Positions 1 to 12,951 of a stretch of DNA of 64,000 nucleotides are shown here, piece by piece. Positions within the stretch are counted from its first letter, which is position 1. Each line of letters starts with the position of its first letter. The stretch is from Lingula anatina (Eukaryota; Brachiopoda; Lingulata; Lingulida; Lingulidae). Position numbers and translations under genes: made by a program. Below the pieces are notes generated by a model. It was not told the origin of the DNA and made no database searches. It worked only from the letters and a program-made list of their open reading frames with translations. The stretch spans positions 255,143 to 319,142 of the forward strand of contig NW_019775466.1 in the NCBI RefSeq assembly GCF_001039355.2, in the 5' to 3' direction.

Positions 1-818
1 TGTGTGAATATCTGCGTGTTACCGCCTTGCTTCATTATACATGTACTTGCGCTGTTTTATGTAACGGAATGCAATTATTCATGAAAACAACGTAAGCCGC
101 CACTCCTAAGTTCTATCCTGTCGAAGGATCACATGTTGCATCCTTTAAGTTTTTTTTAAAGAACCTAGTTTCCCTCCCGTATTGTGGTTACAGTAGATAA
201 CCTCATGAATTTTATCCTCCAATATTACGGTAAGAGTGGTGTGAATGGAAAAGCTTGAACAGCAGGACAGCTGTAATTTATTTGAAGAATGAAAATTTGA
301 GAGAAACTATATATTGCTATATTAACACATGACGATTAATTGTGTTTATGATTTCAAGCAAATAATGAAAAATAACAATTAATTAATAGGTAAATAAATA
401 AATTAAGGGATAAATAAATTAGTGAATGGATATTGAAAATAAGAAAAGTAAACGGATAACAGCAAATGGATTAATCGTAAGTGTATAAATAACCTAGGAA
501 CTGACGAGAGCCTTAATGGCAGACCATTGCATATTATTATCATGTTCACACATTCATCAGTGTAATTTCTTGATTTAAAATGAACGCTGTTTTCAAACAT
601 ATTGAAAAAATATTATAAAGAAATCTAGCAAGAGCTAGAGCTGAAGAACCATCGTCTATAGCTTTAAGCGTATAAAGCCTCTACTCACCAACGATATTCT
701 CACCCCCATCGCTACGGTCTCACTTCAGTAAGAATGTCATTTTCATTGTTAATGCTGCACTCCATGCACTTTTATGTTTATTTGTCGATGTAAAAGTTTT
801 CAGTAGCTTCAACTCGTG
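1..818. other. Upstream flank of hydrolase array
   Basis: AT-rich sequence with no recognisable exon, RNA gene or repeat family. It should hold the promoter and 5' untranslated region of the first hydrolase copy, but I see no convincing TATA box or initiator that fixes a transcription start. Confidence 0.4.
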
Positions 819-3523
819 ATGTCTGCAATAAACGGGATAATGCTTTCCTCACGGACGCTGGTGCTGATGAGTTTGATTCTTTTTACCGCCAATATTGATT
901 GGAAATAGTAAGTGAAAAATCAATATTAAGGGCCAACATACAGTATACCGGTGTATTTTCTCAAGTTATAGTTATTCAATGTGCATATTTAATGTCGATA
1001 TATTTAACAATTTAGCCACTTTAGGGTCGTAATTTAGGCAAAGTAAAAATTAAAAAAAGGAAGAAACGTTTTCTACCCGTCGGTATAGAAATGTTAATGT
1101 GTATAAAAATGTTGATGTGTATTATTTGTTAACGCGTTATTGACGCATACTGCTCGCGTAAAGTTGAATTCATAAGCTAAAATAGGAAGTGTTTGTGTAG
1201 CGTTTTGATTAGTTGAAAGTTGCTCACCGAGTGATAATTATTCGTTTTTAAATACGTTTATAAAAACAAAATATTACTTTACCCAAATTTGTTTGAGAAG
1301 ATGTAGCAAGTATTTGATAACTGGTAATAATTGCAATTTTGCCCATTAAACATTATGATGTGATTCTTTTTTTTTATCTCATTGTGGACTTAATGTTACT
1401 TGTTTGACTTTGTAGTGTTTCTGCACTTCCTGGTCCAGTTTTACAGGACCCCAGGCCATTGTGGCAACCCTCTAACCTGGAGTTTGTAACCTTTAACACA
1501 GGCCTGCACGCAGCTGATGTTCCCGAGTGAGTTAAAAATGAAACAATGTGTCATAATTTCAAAAAAAAGAGAAGATATGTTCCCAAACATTTTGTTTCAA
1601 TAAACTTGAGCAGCTATCTTTTCTTTCTTTACGTCAGAACGGTTGAATTGAAACAATAAGTAAGATAAAATTACCAAACTGTCCTATCATTTGTGTCATT
1701 TAAATAGGTATGAAAGCCGCCGAGATGCATTTCTGGACACAGTAACCAATGCAGGCATTCCTGGCGATGTCGTCTGCCTACAAGAAGTTTGGGAAGCAGA
1801 CGACTTACGCGCCATTGTGAGAGCCGCCCGGTCTCAGTTTCCTTACTCCTTCAGTGCCTTGCACGTATTTCATACAGTCCTCTCGGATTCTTCATCAACC
1901 CCTGCCTGTGAAAAGGCAAGTATTTCCAAAGTGATCCTATGTCTTTCAACCAAGTGTACAACTTTAACTGGATTACAAGGCGCCGTGTGCGCCTTAACGG
2001 CGTGCAAGGAGGGTTTAGCTTCTCTCTCGCAGGACTGTCTGTCGTGTATCAACCGGATTTTTGCATCGTCTCAGGTGGCCAACTTAACCCTTGGCGATTT
2101 CCAAGCCAGGATTCGGACTTGTCTTGGTACTCCTTATCCGACTACATTTGGATTGTTACTCCTTAGCAAAAAACCTTTGGTAGACCCAGAAGTAATAAAT
2201 TACCACGAAGGAAGTTCTCTTTTACTACCCAGGGGGTATATTAAAGCTAAGGTTTGTATAAAGGCTGAAATCATTTTATTTTCTTGTACCTTTTACATGA
2301 TTCGTATACCAAATAGATATATAAAGGATGTTTTAAAACAGATATATGATTGACTGGTACACGTGCTAAATAGTATGTGTGTGTAAGTGTGTGTGCGTGC
2401 GGAAGTGCAAAATTACATGTGGGCCTACATTGTACCAATATGAATTGTCAGCTTTTTTTACGTTGGACTTGTAATTTCATACAGCATCTGAAAAATTGAA
2501 ATTAATATGTTTTGTTGACATTAAAATATGAATAAAGAAGACAGTGCCTTCATTTTATAATTCCAGATAGATGCCTACCAAATATTTTGCACTCACTTGA
2601 CCTCCGAGCTGAACAAATACATTTACCTTGAAGGTTTGATGTATTTTCTTTCTAATAGCACAGTTTTATAGAGGTTTACGCTAAAAAAGTGATCATTCTT
2701 ATATTTTGTGGATAGTTTTCAATAAAGAGAAAACTAGACCAAAATGTATGAGATCAATGACAGTACCTTTACTTACATTACAGTGGGACCATTCACTAGC
2801 TTCAAAGAACAGAGTCTCTTTGAGATGGATTCTTTGTTAAAAGCATCCTGGCCAAATTACGTGAACAGTATCTTGATAGGTGACTTTAACTCTAATCCAG
2901 CCATCCCTGCTAACGATATATCTGGGTCTTTAACAGACACATACGATCTTGTAAGTCAGTGGTACTTCTCTCCGTACCTGATGAAGATTGGGAAATGCAC
3001 ATACTGCGCAGAAAATCCTTTGATCCCATCAGCTCGACGGTTTCAACTCAATAAACTGTACGACCACATCTTTGTCCCAAAATTTTGCTGGTGGAGTTGG
3101 GAGAAACTTGAAGATGCCCGGGTATGTATGTATGTATGTATGTATGTATGTATTCCTATATTGTACATGTATGCGAAACAAAAAAAAAAAAAAAAAAACA
3201 TATTAATGCAGTAGCACTATGAAGGATAAATTTTACCTTGGCTGCCCTTCCTTGATTAACACTTCTTTTTCATAATTAAAAGGAACATTATGTTGATATG
3301 TGATGTTTTTATGCCCAGTTGAAAAAACCGGCATTTCCTACTTGGATGAAGAGTTTGATTTTTACAGCTTATAAATCATCATTGTTTCAACTTATAGTAC
3401 ATTATACTCTCGTTGACTTTCCAGAGAATCCTGGACTCCAACATAAAGAACAAAGGTTTTCCTCTTTCTGACCATTACGGGGTGTCGGTCACATTTGAAA
3501 AGTGGTCATGGCAGCTACAGTAA
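819..3523 (+). CDS. Secreted EEP-fold hydrolase (nSMase/DNase I-like), tandem copy 1
   Basis: Exons 819-907, 1416-1526, 1708-2251, 2567-2633, 2784-3121 and 3425-3523 join in frame to 415 aa. Exon 1 encodes a hydrophobic signal peptide; a second in-frame ATG at 840 is an alternative start. EEP-fold motifs follow in order: VTFNTGLH (Asn57), CLQEVW (Glu93, metal ligand), GLLLLSKKPL (about 215-224), PRGYIKAK, FCTHL, ILIGDFN, LYDHIFV and the C-terminal LSDHYGV (catalytic Asp-His). This motif set is closer to neutral sphingomyelinases than to classical DNase I, but the substrate is not proven. Residues 134-205 are a Cys-rich insertion with regular spacing. With a signal peptide and no membrane segment it is predicted secreted. 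The exon 5 donor lies in a GTAT microsatellite. Two paralogues follow in the same orientation with identical intron phases. Gene structure is secure; substrate is uncertain. Confidence 0.85.
3122..3153. repeat. (GTAT)n microsatellite on a splice donor
   Basis: About eight GTAT units begin exactly at the GTATGT donor of exon 5 of hydrolase copy 1, creating a ladder of possible donors every 4 bp. Confidence 0.9.
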
Positions 3524-3635
3524 AGAGTCTATGTTATTATTGTACTTTTACTCATGTGATCAATAATGCATAGCAAAATAATTATATTAAAAGTCTCCTT
3601 CACTGCTGACGATCGGGACAAACAGTCAACATATC

Positions 3636-3641
3636 AATAAA
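3636..3641 (+). promoter_or_regulatory. Candidate poly(A) signal of hydrolase copy 1
   Basis: AATAAA lies 113 bases after the stop codon of copy 1 and just before an inserted inverted-repeat element. It is a plausible 3' end, with no transcript evidence. Confidence 0.55.
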
Positions 3642-3644
3642 GAA

Positions 3645-3694
3645 CAGGCCCGTAGCTAGGGGGGTTCGNTTTGAAATTGCTGGCTACGGGCCTG
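3645..3694. mobile_element. Short inverted-repeat element (CAGGCCCGTAGC termini), contains N
   Basis: The ends CAGGCCCGTAGC and GCTACGGGCCTG are inverted repeats. A longer relative sits at 44542-44706. The G-run contains the only ambiguous base in the window (3669). No transposase is present, so this is a non-autonomous DNA-transposon remnant; superfamily not assigned. Confidence 0.6.
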
Positions 3695-5215
3695 AAGAAA
3701 ATATGTTTTTTTTTTTTTTTTTTTTTTTTCGTGCATCCGAAGTCACAGTTAGGGCACATTCAGAATAACTTAGTCAACTAACATATCTGAAACACAGAGA
3801 AACACTCTTAAAACCGAATAAAGCGTATATCTCCACGGTCATATAACATCTCTAGGTATGTATGTCATATACATGTAATTATCCTTACAAGCACCTTGCG
3901 CTGCCTCTGTTTGGTTTAATTACATTTAAAATGTCAAGAGGATCACATCTTTTCATAAAGTTGCTACATCCTGTCTAATTTAGTGGTGGAATACATAGAC
4001 AGTTGTTAATGTAGTGGGAAACGTTCTTGAATTTTAAGCATTCAAAGATGGCGTTAATTTATTTGTGTTAACAGAAAATGACGCCAGACTCTCTTTTATT
4101 TATATGACAATACATTAATGTGTTTTGTTATTATGTCGTTTTCTATTCGTGTTTTTGTGATTTAATGGATGTATTATCCAAGAACAAAAGAAAAAAGTAA
4201 TGCAATATTTACTTAATGGGAGTCCTAGGGATAGTCCCTATGGCACATCCTCGCATATTCATAAGGTTCTCCATTATGAAATACTTGTTGCTTACCATCA
4301 CTATAGAAAAACTGACTTTCTCATTACAAATCTTTTAGGTAAGTTGTTTATCTAGGGAAGGCATTTACGTGAGAAAAATAATAGATATTATAGTAAAGAA
4401 CTTATAGATAGGAGTAACATATGATATGGATAATGTTATCTTGTATTTTAATATTTGTGTTTTTTATTATTTCTGCGATGTTGTATGATAATTATTACTT
4501 ATACGATGGTTATACATGTATAAGCCTGACACTAGACAGATAAACAGCGTTTGGTAATTCAACATGTAGTTAACTAAGTACATTTGCAATAAATTGTGCT
4601 TTAAAACATTTCACTGAGACTTAATACTTTTTTTTGTACTGATACATTAATGTAGTATGATTCATACACCAAATACAGCACCACTTTGCTTCTTGGGATA
4701 ATCTGAGACTTTTCAAAGGGTCTCCAGTGTCTCATCGTCGAAAAAATTAACCAAAGCAATTTTGAAAGTTAAAAAAGTTGTCAAACCTCAGCAGAAACAC
4801 TTTCAAATTCGTCCAAGAATAACTTTATCCTTTTATTTTAGTATGCACCTTGTACTGGTATGTATGGAAAAATTTGACATAAAGAAAATGATAGAATAAG
4901 TATAATGATATTTTCAATTTTCGCTCCCCAAAGAATTGTAATTTTTCTACATTATCATGTACATGTATCTATACTTTCCAAAATTAAATATTCCATATTA
5001 AATATCAAGTTTGTGGACTGGGCTCCCTTTGACATGACACAAGACACATGTATGAACACGACTGCTTTGTTTTCAACGGCAGCACCGTGGCCTGTCATTC
5101 AGCAAAAATGTCAGCTGTAAGTACCTTCCCTTCTTTATTGACACTTCCATGTATAAAAGGCACGACGTAACAGTTAAAGCGCATTCAAAGCAAGCTGCAT
5201 GCACCAAACAAGATA
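3695..5215. other. Intergenic, hydrolase copies 1-2
   Basis: AT-rich sequence with a poly-T run near 3703-3729 and no recognisable gene. A short open frame ending at 5119, next to a GTAAGT, resembles an exon end but matches nothing in the paralogues. Confidence 0.4.
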
Positions 5216-8200
5216 ATGCAAGGGTTTTCATCACCGGCGTTGGTGCTGTTGGCTGCCGTTCTTCTTACGGGAACTATCAGTTGGAAATAGTAAGTAAAAA
5301 AGGGGGAGGCCCGCGTATTTATTTCCCTTAGTAAAAGTCATCCATCGTGCACCAGTAGCAGAAGTATAGATGTGCTGGTTTTAGTGACCTACGACATACA
5401 GTGTATGTCGTGTTGATTCTCTGAAAAGTTACAGGCCTTTGTTCGATATTTTACGTCGCAATGCGCAATGTGAAGAATTTGCGAATTGTGCGTGCTGAAA
5501 CCAAGCATTTGTTCGTAATCATAAGCTGAATATGCATTATGTAATATTTTAAACAATAAAAAATAATTTGTTAAATGAACAGAACACTAAATACAAAACC
5601 AGGCTCCAAATAGCGAGTGTGCAGTGTTTTGAGGCATTTGGGAATTTCGTTACCATTGGTCTGTAAGGAAAGTCTTAACCCTTTGAAAGGAACCAGTTTC
5701 TTTCGACGTTGGGTAGTTAAAACTGCTAACCTGCTAAATTGGTTGCCCATATCAACAAGACGTGGGCAATAAAACATTTGACAAAAGGTGTTTATATAGA
5801 CAGCTTTGTGTTATTTAACTTTAAAATACAATGTATATCCATAAATGACTGTCAATACAACGGTGAGAAGGGCTTTACGTGCAATGATTATCAATTACAG
5901 TATTCGTGCATGTTATTAAGTTATTCGGCAAGGCATTATTTACAGGCAGCATTAATCCAACCGTCTTTTCAATGTAAACCACTGGTAACTGGGCATACAC
6001 AAGCCACAAATTGAACAAAAGATTGGTTAAAACAACCATACCCTTTAATACAAGTATATTGTTAATATGGCATTGGTGCTGATTTTAAAGAATTAGGTCG
6101 CGCGACAAGGTTATTTTCAGTTGCACTCTGGATTACGCACGCTTGCTCCGCAAGGTGTCGCCTGTGGAGGGGGGGCAGCACAGCCCATGTGGTTACTGTG
6201 AAGGTGACAAGTACTTCCGAACATTTTTCATAACTGTCATTATTCCTCATTCTATTCACAAATTTGATATTTACGGCACTGGAAAATGTGGCACTGGCAA
6301 AAGTGGGTCTAGGTGCGTTGACGGGCCGCACAGGTGTCCCAAACATTAAGCGCTGCCAGAGAATCCCGAAGCATTAAACTAACTACACAACCTGTAGATA
6401 TTGGAAATTTGGCCAAAGTTAAGCAAATGAGGCTTTATTAGATTTGGGTAGAAATAGCGAGGAATGTCCAGTGACATGCCAAACCCCTAAGTTTACAAGG
6501 TAAGACTTGGCCTTTGACACTTGTAACACACCCCTTAGTCAAGAATCTGAACAAATCAACGTTGGGCAGGTATGCTTTGTTTTCTACCGGCGTTTTTGTG
6601 ATTTTATCAACTTGATTGTCCAGTGCCAGACCTTTTGTTCCCAGGAACTAGTAGCAAACTTTATCAGATAACAATCTGACACTAACCACGCTGTACTAAC
6701 AGCGCCGTAAACCCAGTTATCAATGCTGTCATCTTTACCTGTATCTCTACCGGTATTATACCAGTGGTACGTCCGATATATATCAGTAAGGAAATATGCT
6801 GTGATGCTTATAATTTTTTGTAATACGTTAGCATCAACCTGTTCATAAAAACTTGGAACCTTTCAGTATTATTACACAATAACAGTATATTGACATCATG
6901 GGAGTTGTTATGATTAAATGCTTAGAAGAAATAATAAAAACAGATTACGTAAAATAAAAAAATGAATTAATTTTATTTGAGTTATTTTATTTTCAAACCA
7001 ATTAATTATCAAACATGAATATTATTTTCAGAAACATCAACATATATTACTGCATTATAAATCTGCTGGTACACAGATCTACAGTTCTAAAATGCAAATA
7101 CCAAGTACCTTTCACACACAAATGATGAGATGTAAATAATCATATGTATAAAGTAGTAAAAATTTCACAAAATGTGTGTAGGCAAGATATTTCTACAAGT
7201 AACCTCATTAATCAGTCAGGAAACTTCATAATGCCCTCAATAAATGTAGAAATTTGAGCAAGAGAAATTCTACATACATGTGTACAGGCATGACAGATAT
7301 ACCATATATTGCCACCAACCTTAAACTGAATGGGCATTTTAAAGAACAAAGTGAGTTAAAAATGAATAAGTAATAAAAAACAGATACTGTCATTCTTAAT
7401 ACTGAAAAACAATGGCACCTTGCAGCCTTCACTGCTTCACTATTTGCAAACAATGTTCTAGTCACTGTCACTGTGTACTTTTGATGAGGCATAGATGCAA
7501 GGATAACTCCTTTGAATTATATTGTGGAGGTCTTTTTTGTCATCAATCTGACACATATAACCTGAATGTACATATTGCAATTCACACCGCAGCGGCTTGT
7601 CTTAGTAAGGACTCAAGCAGTTGAAAACTTGTGGCACAGTTTCAGGGACAGGATCACACAAACTACCCTTGCAGTGATGACGGATCTACTAGTACATTAT
7701 CTATGTCTTGTCCTCCTAGTTTCTATAATACTATTTCCCCTGACCTATGCTCACATCATTCTCTACAGCTTTATCAACTTCTACGCAGTTTTTGCATCTG
7801 AAAGTATAAAGCAAAAATGTAATAAAGCACTATCAATTTACTTGTTATGAATTAATTTATTTCAGGGCGAGAGAAAAAAGGCAGAAACCGCATATCATAA
7901 TCAATATAATTGAAAATCAAATATGTATAATCAAATAGCTTTAATTGCACATACTAGTGATGATTTAATCTTTAAAAATTCAGCATGAATTTTGACTCTC
8001 TCTTGTTAAAGCATGGCCACTTTATCAAAATGTGCTTGATCAAATAATAATAATGATAATAATAATAATAATAATAATAATAACCTGCACACATGATGTA
8101 ATGGTCAAATGCCACAAAAATGAGTTGATATGTACTTGGTAGCCTGGGAAATAATATCAGGTATTAATTTGAGCAGCAACAATAGCAATAATACCACAGA

Positions 8201-11200
8201 GTTATCAACGACACAAGCATATGATATGATATGGTGTTATATAGCAAAATGTTATGCATAACTTGCTGTCGCCGTGTCCTCCTCAAACTATCGTGCACAT
8301 CAGCTTTTGATTTTCAATGTCATCAAAATGTTACATTGTTGTTAGTAAGATCTATGTATCTGCTATTCAAATAGTATCGTTTGGAAAATAACTATAAAAA
8401 TTCATTATGCTTTTGCAACACGAAATTATCATTAACTTTGCCGGTTCACGTGTACACAGTACCTTGCTATCAATGCTGCTCTTTTCTCCCCAACTCGCCA
8501 CTGACAGGCTAACAACATCGTTCCAAAACAAAGTTGGCATGATCCTTTACTTTTGGTGTTGGCAGTTTCGCCCCGGAAACATCGTCTTCGGTTAAAAACA
8601 ACGTATCGCATTCACCCATCTTTGCATTGCTCCTGTACAAAATGTCCGCTTGCTGCCCCCCAAGGGAAAAATCGTAGCACGTGGTTAGTTACGCAAGACC
8701 TGTGACGTATAACGCGCGCAAGGTTATTCAGTGCAGTTGCCTGACTAGGATCGACTAACAACCCAATGCATCGGTAAAAGGAGTTTAACTCATTTCTTTA
8801 TATTTGTAGCGTTGCTGCACTTAATGATACTACTGAGCCGAATCCAGAGGTACTAGAGCAACCCTCCGACCTGGAATTTGTTACCTTTAACACAGGTTTG
8901 CGCGTTGATGACGTTCCCGAGTAAGTTAAAATATTTCCCACTGGATAAATAATTTCGTTAGAAATCGTATTTTTTTCTAATTATTATTCAGGGAGCGTCG
9001 AATTTATTTCTAATTATTTATTTATTTATTTATTTATTTAGGCTTCATTCACATGCAATGTCTATTTTCTAAATTCTATTTTCTATTCGCGGTATGTCTT
9101 ATGATCACGGTCTGTGCCCTTAATATCCCGCGGCGTAATTACTGGCAGCGCGAGCCAGTTACTATAAGTTACTATAAGTAACTGGTTCGCGCTGCCAGTA
9201 ATTAAGCGGCGGGATATTCAGGGCACAGACCGTGATCATAAGATAGCGCGAATAGAAAATAGAATTTAGAAAATAGACATTGCATGTGAACGAAGCCTAA
9301 TTTATTTTGTAAGAACATTTTGTCGCACTATGCAAAATAAGCTCTAAATGAAAATGACAAATCCAAACTTTTAAGTGACAAAATTATTTAAATAGGTATG
9401 AAACCCGCAGAGATGCATTTCTGGATGCAGTAACAAATGGAAGCATTCCTGGCGATGTCGTCTGCCTACAAGAAGTTTGGGAAGCAGACGACTTACGCGC
9501 CATCGTTAATGCCGCCGTGTCGCAGTTTCCTTACTCCCACAGCGCATTGCACATTTCGGACGGTGTTCTGTCTAACGCTTCATCAACCCCTGCCTGCAAA
9601 GAGGTGGCTATTGCTAATGTGGTACAGTGTCTTAATAAGTACTGTCTTGGATCAACTGGACTACAGACCGTCATGTGTGCTTTATCGACGTGCAAGAAAG
9701 CATTTGCTTCTCTATCGCAAGACTGTCTTTCGTGTCTTAACCGCGTTTTTGCGTCGTTCCATACAGACAACTTGACTGTCGCCGTTGTACAAGCCAGGAT
9801 GAAGGTGTGCTTAGTCACTCCTTATCCGACCACCTTTGGATTGCTGCTTCTGAGTAAAAAACCTTTGGTTGACCCCGAAGTTGTTAATTACCACGAAGGA
9901 AATTCTCTGATACTCCCAAGAGGATATATTAAAGCAAAGGTTTGTGTTTACATTAAACAATAAACTATTTTTAAGCATTTCGTTTGATTGTATTACTTAG
10001 TATACAATTTGAAAAGTAACTGATTTGTAATTTGTATCCTTATAATTTTTAATGTGTAGTGTTCCACCAATTTTGATTTTTTTTTATATTCATGGGATAT
10101 TGGGAAGTGTGCAACTTTACAACTGGAGAGGCAATTTTTGTTGGTATACAGGTATAGAATTATAGATACCTTATTCATTCATTCAAAAACCCTTACTCGT
10201 TCCCTATATGCATTTCACGTACGACCAAATCTCTAAATGTTATTTCGAATTTCCCCTTTTTAAGGGAAGCTTGAATACTTTAAACATGTATCGCATATCT
10301 CAAGCGCAAATTGCCAGTCAATTTTAAAACCAGCTTTGTTTTGTATGTGTATCATGGAAGTATAAGTGGGATATACATGGAATTCATCCTTATGCATTTA
10401 ATGTATATTCTTGTTTTTGATCGTGTTTGACAAAATAAAGTTGTGATATATCTATTCTATCTACCATTTTTAGATAGAGGCTTACCAATTATTTTGCACT
10501 CAGTTAGTCGCACAGTTGCACAGATATCTTTACCTTGAAGGTTTGTAAATTTATTTTTTTTTAGCAGCATTGTGTTATCAAATATTGCGTCAAAATAAAT
10601 GATAAATAAAAACGTTTTAGTGAAGTAATAGCTATAGCAAAAATGAAATAAAACAAAAAATACGAAAATATAACAATAAAGAACATCTTTTTTATACATT
10701 ACAGTTGGACCATTCACGAACTTCGCAGAACAGAGTCTCTTTGAGATGGATTCTTTGTTAAAGGCGTCCAAGTCAAGTTACGTGAATAGTATCTTGATAG
10801 GCGACTTTAACTCTAATCCAGCCATCCCTATATACGGTATACCAGGTTCTTTAATAGACACATACGATCTTGTAAGTCAGTGGTACTTCTCTCCGTACCT
10901 GCTGTACATTGGGAAATGCACATACTGCGCAGGAAATCCTTTGACTCCACCATTGGAACCAAACAAATTGTACGACCATATCTTTGTGCCGACATGTTGG
11001 TGGAGTTACGAGAAAAGAAAAGGCGTGAAGGTAAGATTAAAGAAAGAAATCAATTTTATACTTATTTAATTATTGCACAAGATGTATTCATGAGATCGAA
11101 GAAGGAAGGTAATTGGAAAAGAATCTTAAATTTGTTTAACATATCAGTCTTCCCTTAACTCCTAGAGGGCAACAATGATACATTTCATGCTTTCCTAACC

Positions 11201-11457
11201 TTTCCAGTTTCTCTTGATTAACAATTTGATTCATTATGAATTCATCCTAACAAATTTAATTATTTCTAAAGGAGTTTTGATGCTACAGTACTTTTCGCCA
11301 TACGATACAGATGCACATGCGTATGAATTCTTAATATTTCCTTTTCCAGAGGGTCTTGGAGTCCCACATTCCAGGCCAGCAATTTCCTTTATCCGACCAT
11401 TATGGGGTGTCTGTCTCATATGAGAAATGGTCATGGCAGTTGGGAGAAGAAAAATAA
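5216..11457 (+). CDS. Secreted EEP-fold hydrolase, tandem copy 2 (His to Gln variant)
   Basis: Exons 5216-5289, 8810-8920, 9396-9939, 10474-10540, 10705-11030 and 11350-11457 join in frame to 409 aa. Exon 1 is a classic hydrophobic signal peptide ending at the same phase-2 junction as its paralogues. Conserved EEP motifs VTFNTGL, CLQEVW, GLLLLSKKPL, LIGDFN, LYDHIFV and LSDHYGV are intact. The conserved FCTHL of copies 1 and 3 reads FCTQL here, which removes a histidine important in sphingomyelinase-type members, so activity may be reduced or altered. The Cys-rich insertion has the same spacing as in the other copies. Intron 1 is 3.5 kb against about 0.5 kb in the neighbours, and intron 2 holds an inverted-repeat element. 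Assignment of exon 1 to this copy rests on order and phase; it could be the remnant of a lost fourth copy. Confidence 0.8.
5290..8809. other. Long first intron of hydrolase copy 2
   Basis: About 3.5 kb of AT-rich sequence with a short (TAA)n/(AAT)n run near 8046-8083. I find no additional EEP exon or transposase. The intron is about sevenfold longer than the equivalent introns in copies 1 and 3. Confidence 0.5.
9041..9297. mobile_element. Near-perfect foldback MITE in intron 2 of copy 2
   Basis: The left arm (from GGCTTCATTCACATGCAATG) and right arm (to GCATGTGAACGAAGCC) are inverted repeats of about 125 bp that meet near 9170. TA flanks both ends, compatible with a TA target-site duplication. 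No coding capacity. It sits inside a gene in an intron, so it is probably neutral. Confidence 0.85.
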
Positions 11458-12916
11458 CAGTTTTATTCGTCCACGTTTTCTTTCACCGAAGATTTTCAAG
11501 ATTATTAAAGGCACACAATAAGCATTTGACCTTCACATAGCATAGCAAAAATTTAATTATTCCGGAATTTCCTGTTACCAAAGTATATCATTAACCAAAG
11601 ATAGAGACGGTTGAGTTTCATTCCTAACTAATTAAAATAAATAAATAAATAAATACAGAACGTGGATGAATCTATGGATCTTTTTTCAAGGGTTTTGGAT
11701 AGCGTATATCTTGGTGCTGAAGGCGAAACAGTAAACATTTTGTAACAGAAGGACTGTCTATTTCATTATTAATTACTGTCACCAAAAATATAAGTATGAA
11801 AAAAAAAACAGATATCGAATTTTACTTCTTCTTAAAGATGCATACAAAGTCAATTTTTTGTCACAAAAAGCGACCAAATGCCAGCATAAAGTTTGAAGTA
11901 GTATAACTAAGAGAATTACCAAAAGAAATTGTTTAATTTTATCCAAAAATTATGTTTGAACGGATTTTTCTGCTAGCATTCTATGCTGTGTGTCAATGGG
12001 GCAGAAAAGTAGGTCACGAAAGTGGGTTAAATTTCCGACCAAAAATTTAAAGAAAGGAACAGTCTAAAGCTATTTCATGGCTGATCGAGTGATCTATTCA
12101 GTTTTTCCCTTGGCATGTCAAATTTATTTGAGTCGTATACAAAACTAGAAGAAGTGGTTTACATGTGTTACTTGGAATCCACGCTCCACCGATGCTCGGT
12201 TCGTATGTACCTTTAATCCGAAAGGGTCACAATATTATTAAAACGGACACAGTAACTGATTGCGACAGCTGAGCATAATATCTTACGTTATCTGTTTTGT
12301 TTAAATGAATTCTAAGGATGTTGTTCCCAAAAAAATCCATATCCTGCTTACATGTCAGCGTATGCGTATTAACATCATAATGATTACAGTCAACCCAATC
12401 AATGAATTTATCAGTATACAGTAACGGTATGCAGTTTGGGGACGGAAATACTCATTATGTACTCGTACAGCAAGTAGTCTCTTTTCTGACTTATTTGACG
12501 CTTTATCTTTTTTTTCCTTTTTGAAGACCAATGACAACACCCAAGAAGTCAGTGTAAATACCAGTTACAGTGCACGCCAACAGATGCGCTACACAATATG
12601 TTGCTACATGCCTTTCCTGACGTCAAAGAATGTGTTCTTACTATTCCTACTATTGTTCTTATGGAAAACTTACAGAGGGTGAAGCAATAAAAACCTCATT
12701 ACAATGACTGTCTAAAGCTTTTTGGGATATTTTAAAAGAATAGCAGTGTTTTCAGACACAAAATTTGTTTTGAAGAAGTCAAGCGTAGTGTAATGGGCAA
12801 TTTATTATCTTTAAAAGTTACATGCAAATCGAGTTGACTTACATCTAAAAATACTAAAAATACTAAAAAAAGATGGAAATAAGGAATTAAAACAAAGAAA
12901 CAAACAAACAAACAAA

Positions 12917-12951
<35 letters not shown>

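Noticed and set aside
5010-5119. Open segment ending at a GTAAGT donor, exon-like
   Set aside because: No similarity to the hydrolase paralogues or to any family I recognise, and no matching acceptor or partner exon found.
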